DNA of 10,862 nt, taken from Pseudomonas sp. (lineage in GTDB: Bacteria; Pseudomonadota; Gammaproteobacteria; Pseudomonadales; Pseudomonadaceae). Location of the stretch: the NCBI GenBank assembly GCA_003488145.1, contig DNMQ01000488.1, positions 1 to 10,862 of the forward strand, given 5' to 3'. This document shows, one piece after another, positions 7,680 through 10,862 of the stretch. How positions within the stretch are numbered: the first letter of the stretch is position 1; each line of letters starts with the position of its first letter. The translations under genes were made by a program, and so were the position numbers. The notes under the pieces were generated by a model. The model made no database searches and was not told the origin of the DNA. It saw nothing but the letters and a program-made list of their open reading frames with translations.

Positions 7680-7711
7680 ACTGTTTATCGCGGTATGACG
7701 GATCGCTTTCC

Positions 7712-7836
7712 GTATGATGGAATCGCCAAAGGCGCTTCCGTCGCTTGCCACGAAACGGCGACATCCATCGTCCCAACACCGCAACCGCACCCACCCACTC
7801 GAATGTCGGATTACGCCTTCGGCTAATCCAACCTAC
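7712..7836. repeat. REPIN 1 (type-A/type-B REP doublet)
   Basis: The left arm is type A at 7712-7743 (GTATGATGGAATCGCC, then an AAA loop). The right arm is type B at 7805-7836, whose minus strand begins GTAGGTTGGATTAGCC. The arms are inverted and separated by a 61-base spacer. Each arm is itself an imperfect hairpin. The left head is GTAT rather than GTAG. The 23-base left flank 7689-7711 matches the last codons of the RAYT gene at 21 of 23 positions. Confidence 0.88.
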
Positions 7837-7902
7837 GTTGGCTGAACATTTTCGGCGCGGCGGACCGGCTTCCCATGACCGCGGTACGGCGCATCATCTT
7901 CC

Positions 7903-8025
7903 GTATGATGGAATTGCCGGAGGCGCTTCCATCCGTTACCGCGAACTGGCTGCATCCACCGCCCAACGTCGCACCGCGCCCGCCCACTTGAACGTCGGAT
8001 TACGCCTTCGGCTAATTCAACCTAC
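7903..8025. repeat. REPIN 2 (type-A/type-B REP doublet)
   Basis: The left type-A arm is 7903-7934 with head GTAT. The right type-B arm is 7994-8025, one substitution (ATTC for ATCC) away from the common type-B sequence. The spacer is 59 bases and shares the TTACCGCGAA head and CCGCCCAACGTCGCA core with REPIN 3. It is separated from REPIN 1 by 66 bases and from REPIN 3 by 33. Confidence 0.88.
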
Positions 8026-8058
8026 ATGGCTGGGCACCCGGTACGGCGGACCGCTTTC

Positions 8059-8181
8059 GTATGATGGAATCGCCGGAGGCGCTTCCGTCGGTTACCGCGA
8101 ACTGACTGCACCCACCGCCCAACGTCGCAACGGCACCGCCCAATTGAACGTCGGATTACGCCTTCGGCTAATCCAACCTAC
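8059..8181. repeat. REPIN 3 (type-A/type-B REP doublet)
   Basis: The left type-A arm is 8059-8090 (head GTAT, loop GGA). The right type-B arm is 8150-8181 and is identical over 32 bases to the right arms of REPINs 1 and 6. The spacer is 59 bases. The linker that precedes it (TGGCTGGGCACCCGGTACGG and on) is repeated almost exactly before REPIN 4, so units 2 to 4 form a tandem repeat of 156-158 bases. Confidence 0.88.
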
Positions 8182-8216
8182 GATGGCTGGGCACCCGGTA
8201 CGGCGGACCGCTTTCC

Positions 8217-8335
8217 GTAGGATGGAATCACCTGAGGCGCTTACGTCGGTAACCACGAAATGGCTGCATACGCCGTCCAACGTCGAAACCGCACCAACCC
8301 ACTTAACGTCGGAATACGCCGGCTTGACGTTGCAC
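8217..8335. repeat. REPIN 4 (degenerate type-B arm)
   Basis: The left type-A arm is 8217-8248 with an intact GTAG head but stem mismatches (CACC against GGCG). The right arm starts at 8308 with GTCGG as expected. It has then lost the TTC of the loop region and no longer matches type B beyond GGCTT, so the hairpin is broken. The spacer is 59 bases, aligned with units 2 and 3. Confidence 0.75.
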
Positions 8336-8357
8336 CGCGGAACCGCGGATCGCTTTC

Positions 8358-8459
8358 GTAGGATGGAATCGGCAAAGGCGCTTCCGTCGTTTACCGCGAA
8401 TCGGGGCACATCGCCTGTGAATGATCCCGCCTACACTTCGGGCTCATTCAAACGTCGGA
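8358..8459. repeat. REPIN 5, right arm interrupted by the RAYT gene
   Basis: The left type-A arm is 8358-8389 with a GTAG head, followed by TTTACCGCGAA as in the other spacers. After a 64-base spacer the expected type-B arm begins at 8454 (AACGTCGGA at 8451-8459) and stops abruptly. The RAYT leader and start codon follow instead of TTACGCC. The spacer also holds a separate stem-loop at 8419-8449. Confidence 0.75.
8419..8449 (+). promoter_or_regulatory. Stem-loop in the RAYT leader
   Basis: GAATGA pairs with TCATTC and, after a T/C mismatch, CCCG pairs with CGGG around a 9-base loop (8430-8438). The structure ends 19 bases before the RAYT ATG. It resembles a REP hairpin in layout but has neither a GTAG head nor the type-A or type-B stem sequence. 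A role in RAYT expression is a guess. Confidence 0.5.
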
Positions 8460-8468
8460 GAGGCAAGG

Positions 8469-9023
8469 ATGCCTAACTATCGTCGCGCCCTTGTGCCCGG
8501 GGCGAGCTGGTTTTTTACTGTGAACCTATTGCAACGGCGCAACAACGATCTGCTGGTGCGGCATATCGATGTGCTGCGCGCTTCCGTCCGGCGCGTGCAT
8601 AGGCTGCATCCCTTTACTATCGATGCCTGGGTGGTGCTCCCCGAGCATATGCATTGTGTCTGGACGCTGCCACCCGGTGATGCCGACTACTCGCTGCGTT
8701 GGCGGTTGATCAAAACCTCCTTCAGCCGAACCCTGCCTGCTAGCGAATACCGGTCGGCTGTACGCCTGCAGAGAGGCGAGCGCGGCATCTGGCAGCGGCG
8801 TTATTGGGAACACCTCATCCGCAACGAAGAGGACTTCCGACGGCACGTCGACTACGTATACGTTAACCCGCTCAAGCATGGCCTGGTTCGGCACATAAGG
8901 GATTGGCCCTATTCGAGCTTTCATCGTGACGTTCGTGCGGGACTGTACCCTGCCGATTGGGCGGGCGGCTCGAAGCTTTTGGTGCCGGGGAACGAGCGCG
9001 GTATGACAGATCGCTTTTCGTAG
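8469..9023 (+). CDS. REP-associated tyrosine transposase (RAYT, Y1 HUH superfamily)
   Basis: This 184-residue Y1-type HUH endonuclease belongs to the IS200/IS605-like RAYT family. These single-copy, domesticated transposases bind and cut single-stranded REP hairpins near a GTAG-type tetranucleotide. The metal-binding HUH motif is His60-Met-His62 in LPEHMHCVW. The nucleophile is most likely Tyr129 in VDYVYVNPLKHGLV, the usual Y-x-x-x-N-P-x-K-H-G-L-V motif; Tyr131 is a less likely alternative. I choose the ATG at 8469 because MPNYRRALVPGASWFFTVNL is the family N-terminus and GGAGAGG precedes it. An upstream in-frame ATG at 8421 lies inside a stem-loop and adds 16 unrelated residues. The last nine codons (8997-9020) match the flank of REPIN 1, and the TAG stop is part of the next REP's GTAG. 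The gene is intact. Confidence 0.93.
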   Translation: MPNYRRALVPGASWFFTVNLLQRRNNDLLVRHIDVLRASVRRVHRLHPFTIDAWVVLPEHMHCVWTLPPGDADYSLRWRLIKTSFSRTLPASEYRSAVRLQRGERGIWQRRYWEHLIRNEEDFRRHVDYVYVNPLKHGLVRHIRDWPYSSFHRDVRAGLYPADWAGGSKLLVPGNERGMTDRFS

Positions 9024-9143
9024 GATGGAATCGCCAGGGGCGCTTCCATCGTTTACCGCGAATCCACTGCACCTGCCTCTTTAACACAGCAAATTCACCC
9101 ACCATCTGAACGTCGGATTACGCCTTCGGCTAATCCAACCTAC
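9020..9143. repeat. REPIN 6, abutting the 3' end of the RAYT gene
   Basis: The left type-A arm is 9020-9051 (GTAGGATGGAATCGCC head, loop AGG). Its first four bases overlap the last base of the RAYT serine codon and the TAG stop. The right type-B arm is 9112-9143, identical over 32 bases to those of REPINs 1 and 3. The 60-base spacer starts TTTACCGCGAA like the others but diverges in the middle. The right flank begins TGGCTGGGC like the array linkers. Confidence 0.88.
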
Positions 9144-9221
9144 GTTGGCTGGGCGTCGCAAATTGCCGGAGCGCTGGGCAACACCAATCGGCGGCGTACT
9201 TCTTGATGACGGTGTTCAAAC

Positions 9222-9250
9222 AAAAAACGCCCTGCGTAAGCAGGGCGTTT
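9222..9250 (-). terminator. Rho-independent terminator of cysNC
   Basis: Read on the minus strand, AAACGCCCTGC pairs perfectly with GCAGGGCGTTT (11 bp) around a 4-base TTAC loop and runs into six T residues. It lies 17 bases after the cysNC stop. The arms are symmetrical, so it can also stop transcripts arriving from the RAYT side. Between it and REPIN 6 (9144-9221) I see nothing identifiable. Confidence 0.93.
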
Positions 9251-9266
9251 CATGTCACAGGTCGCG

Positions 9267-10862
9267 TTAAATAACGCCGCGCTTACGCAACAGGTCAATG
9301 ACCTGCTTGGCACTCTCTTCCACCGAAAGCGACTCGGTATCGATCACCAGATCAGCATTCCCGGGCACATCGTAAGGGAAGGATTCACCGGGGATGTTAT
9401 CGTCCGCCGCTGCGTACAAGCCTTGCGGGTCACGCTGCTGGCACGCTTGCGGCGACGCCTGCACATAGACCGTCAGCATCCGGTCGCTACCGATCAGCGC
9501 CTTGGCCTGTTCACGTCCCTCGGCATCCGGCGCAACGAACGCAGCCAGCGTCAGCAGGCCCGCCTCGTTGAACTGACGCGCCACATGCGCGGCGCGGCGC
9601 CAGTTTTCGGTACGGCCGGCGCGGTCTTGCGGCAGGCCCTTGTTCAGGTCGTGGCGCAGGTTCTGGCCATCGAGCACGTAAACTGCGCGGCCCATATCGA
9701 ACAGCTTGCGCTCCACCGCATAAGCCAGCGTGCTCTTGCCGGCGCCGGAAAGGCCGGTAAACAGCACGGTCGCCGGTTGTTGGCCGAAGCGAGTGGCGCG
9801 TTCCTCGGTAGACACGTGCGCCAGCGCACCGTGATGACCGCCCGAACCCTGGGCAACCGGCTCCGCGATGATCATGCCGGCGCCGACGGTGCCATTGGTG
9901 AGGCGATCAATGACGATGAAAGCGCCGGTGGTGCGGTTCTGCGCGTAGCCATCGAGCGCGATAGGCGCATCCAGGCTGACCTTGACCTTACCGATCTCGT
10001 TGAGCTGCAAGCTGCTAGCAGCGCCCTTCTCCAGCGTATTCACATCCACCTTGTGGGCGATACTGGCGATGGAGGCCGGCACGTAGCTGGTAGCGCGCTT
10101 GATATCGTATTTCTTGCCCGGCAGCATCGGCTCTTCGCCCATCCACACCAGCATTGCCTCGAAGCTGTCGGCGATACGTGGACGACTGTCCGCATGTACC
10201 AGCATGTCGCCGCGCGAGACATCGATCTCGTCTTCCAGCGTCAGGGTGACGGCTTCACCCGGCGTAGCCTGCTCGAGCTCGCCATCGAAGGTGACGATGG
10301 ACTTCACCCGGCTGGTTTTGCCGGACGGCAGCACAGCGATCTCGTCGCCTTTGCGCACGATGCCGCTCGCCAGGGTGCCGGCGAAGCCGCGGAAGTTGAG
10401 ATTCGGGCGGTTGACGTACTGCACCGGGAAGCGCAGGTCGTCGAAGTTACGGTCGCCGGCGATCTCGACACTCTCGAGAATCTCCATCAGCGACTGCCCC
10501 TGGTACCAGGGTGCGCGCTCGCTGCGATTGACTACGTTGTCGCCCTTCAGCGCCGACATCGGCACAAAGTGCAGCGAAGAAGGCTTCAGCTCGATGCGAT
10601 CGGCGAATGCGAGGTAGTCGGCCTTGATCTTCTCGAACACATCCTGACCGAAGTTCATCAGGTCCATCTTGTTGATGGCGACGACGATATGCTTGATGCC
10701 CAGCAACGAGGTGATGAAGCTGTGGCGCTTGGTCTGGGTCTGCACCCCGTAGCGCGCGTCGACCAGGATGATCGCGAGGTCGCAGGTGGAAGCGCCGGTC
10801 GCCATGTTGCGCGTGTACTGCTCATGGCCAGGGGTGTCGGCAATGATGAACTTGCGCTTGGC
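9267..10862 (-). CDS. cysNC: Bifunctional sulfate adenylyltransferase subunit 1 / adenylylsulfate kinase CysNC (5' part missing)
   Basis: The frame is open to the window edge, so this is the C-terminal 531 residues of a longer protein; about 100 N-terminal residues, including the GTPase P-loop, lie outside. CysN is the GTPase subunit that with CysD makes APS from sulfate and ATP. The fused CysC domain phosphorylates APS to PAPS for cysteine synthesis. Counting visible residues, the GTPase G3 motif DTPGHEQ begins at 9 and the G4 motif NKMD is at 64-67. EF-Tu-like beta domains follow, and the APS kinase begins at about 355 with P-loop GLSGAGKST at 370-378. Two positions differ from E. coli CysC: LDGQN replaces LDGDN, and FVAP replaces FISP, where the serine is the phosphorylated residue. 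The start of cysNC and any cysD partner lie beyond the window. Confidence 0.95.
   Translation of the reverse strand, partial: AKRKFIIADTPGHEQYTRNMATGASTCDLAIILVDARYGVQTQTKRHSFITSLLGIKHIVVAINKMDLMNFGQDVFEKIKADYLAFADRIELKPSSLHFVPMSALKGDNVVNRSERAPWYQGQSLMEILESVEIAGDRNFDDLRFPVQYVNRPNLNFRGFAGTLASGIVRKGDEIAVLPSGKTSRVKSIVTFDGELEQATPGEAVTLTLEDEIDVSRGDMLVHADSRPRIADSFEAMLVWMGEEPMLPGKKYDIKRATSYVPASIASIAHKVDVNTLEKGAASSLQLNEIGKVKVSLDAPIALDGYAQNRTTGAFIVIDRLTNGTVGAGMIIAEPVAQGSGGHHGALAHVSTEERATRFGQQPATVLFTGLSGAGKSTLAYAVERKLFDMGRAVYVLDGQNLRHDLNKGLPQDRAGRTENWRRAAHVARQFNEAGLLTLAAFVAPDAEGREQAKALIGSDRMLTVYVQASPQACQQRDPQGLYAAADDNIPGESFPYDVPGNADLVIDTESLSVEESAKQVIDLLRKRGVI

Noticed and set aside
7559..7700. tRNA gene or attachment site after pilA, as in P. 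aeruginosa
   Set aside because: No cloverleaf, TTCRA arm or CCA end could be found. The hairpins here are a REP and a terminator.
8421..8468. Longer RAYT start at the ATG at 8421
   Set aside because: The extra 16 residues come from a stem-loop and a REP stub. The family N-terminus begins at the ATG at 8469, which has a Shine-Dalgarno sequence.
7745..8476. A 243-codon plus-strand open frame running through REPINs 1-5, with the peptide NVGLRLRLIQPT three times
   Set aside because: The repeated peptide is simply the translation of type-B REP arms, which recur in frame because the spacings 189 and 156 are multiples of three. There is no plausible ribosome binding site and no protein-family feature, and the REP hairpins explain the conservation. 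It is likely to be mis-annotated as a hypothetical protein.
7568..9143. CRISPR array
   Set aside because: The repeats are inverted hairpin doublets with conserved, not unique, spacers of about 60 bases, and no cas gene is present. REP/REPIN structure and the adjacent RAYT explain them.

Overview
The window looks like chromosome from a Pseudomonas-type gammaproteobacterium, most likely the Stutzerimonas (Pseudomonas) stutzeri group. Three things support this: the pilA / pilBCD-coaE-yacG layout, a fused CysNC, and REP elements built around GTAGGTTGGATTAGCC with a matching REP-associated tyrosine transposase (RAYT). The assignment comes from recognising gene families and repeats by eye, not from a search.

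Layout. 1-2009 (+): a Tas-type aldo/keto reductase, then a membrane protein of the CbiM-like ECF permease family, probably cotranscribed. 2020-6748 (-): a compact type IV pilus and housekeeping block transcribed leftwards in the order pilB (assembly ATPase), pilC (inner-membrane platform), pilD (prepilin peptidase/methylase), coaE (dephospho-CoA kinase), yacG (zinc-finger gyrase inhibitor). The pil genes lie 1-2 bp apart and coaE/yacG overlap by 4 bp; a 131-bp gap separates pilD from coaE. 6749-7066: a divergent control region with a probable sigma70 promoter for pilB, a good sigma54 promoter for pilA and three dyads. 7067-7558 (+): the major pilin pilA, followed by a hairpin terminator.

7568-9143 is the accessory part: a solo REP, a cluster of REP doublets (REPINs), and a single-copy RAYT gene (8469-9023) embedded among them. 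Each complete REPIN is about 124 bp and pairs two different REP subtypes in inverted orientation around a conserved spacer of about 60 bp. Some are tandemly repeated with a period of about 157 bp. The RAYT gene is stitched into these repeats at both ends. Its Shine-Dalgarno region lies in the stub of an interrupted REP, and its last nine codons are a near-copy of the flank of another REPIN. Its TAG stop is part of the GTAG head of the next REP.

9144-10862 (-): an intrinsic terminator, then the 3' part of cysNC (sulfate adenylyltransferase subunit 1 fused to APS kinase), cut by the window edge.

Functionally, PilD processes PilA, and PilB and PilC drive its assembly into pili. CoaE, YacG, CysNC and Tas are metabolic or housekeeping genes. 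The RAYT/REPIN island between pilA and cysNC is the most unusual element here.
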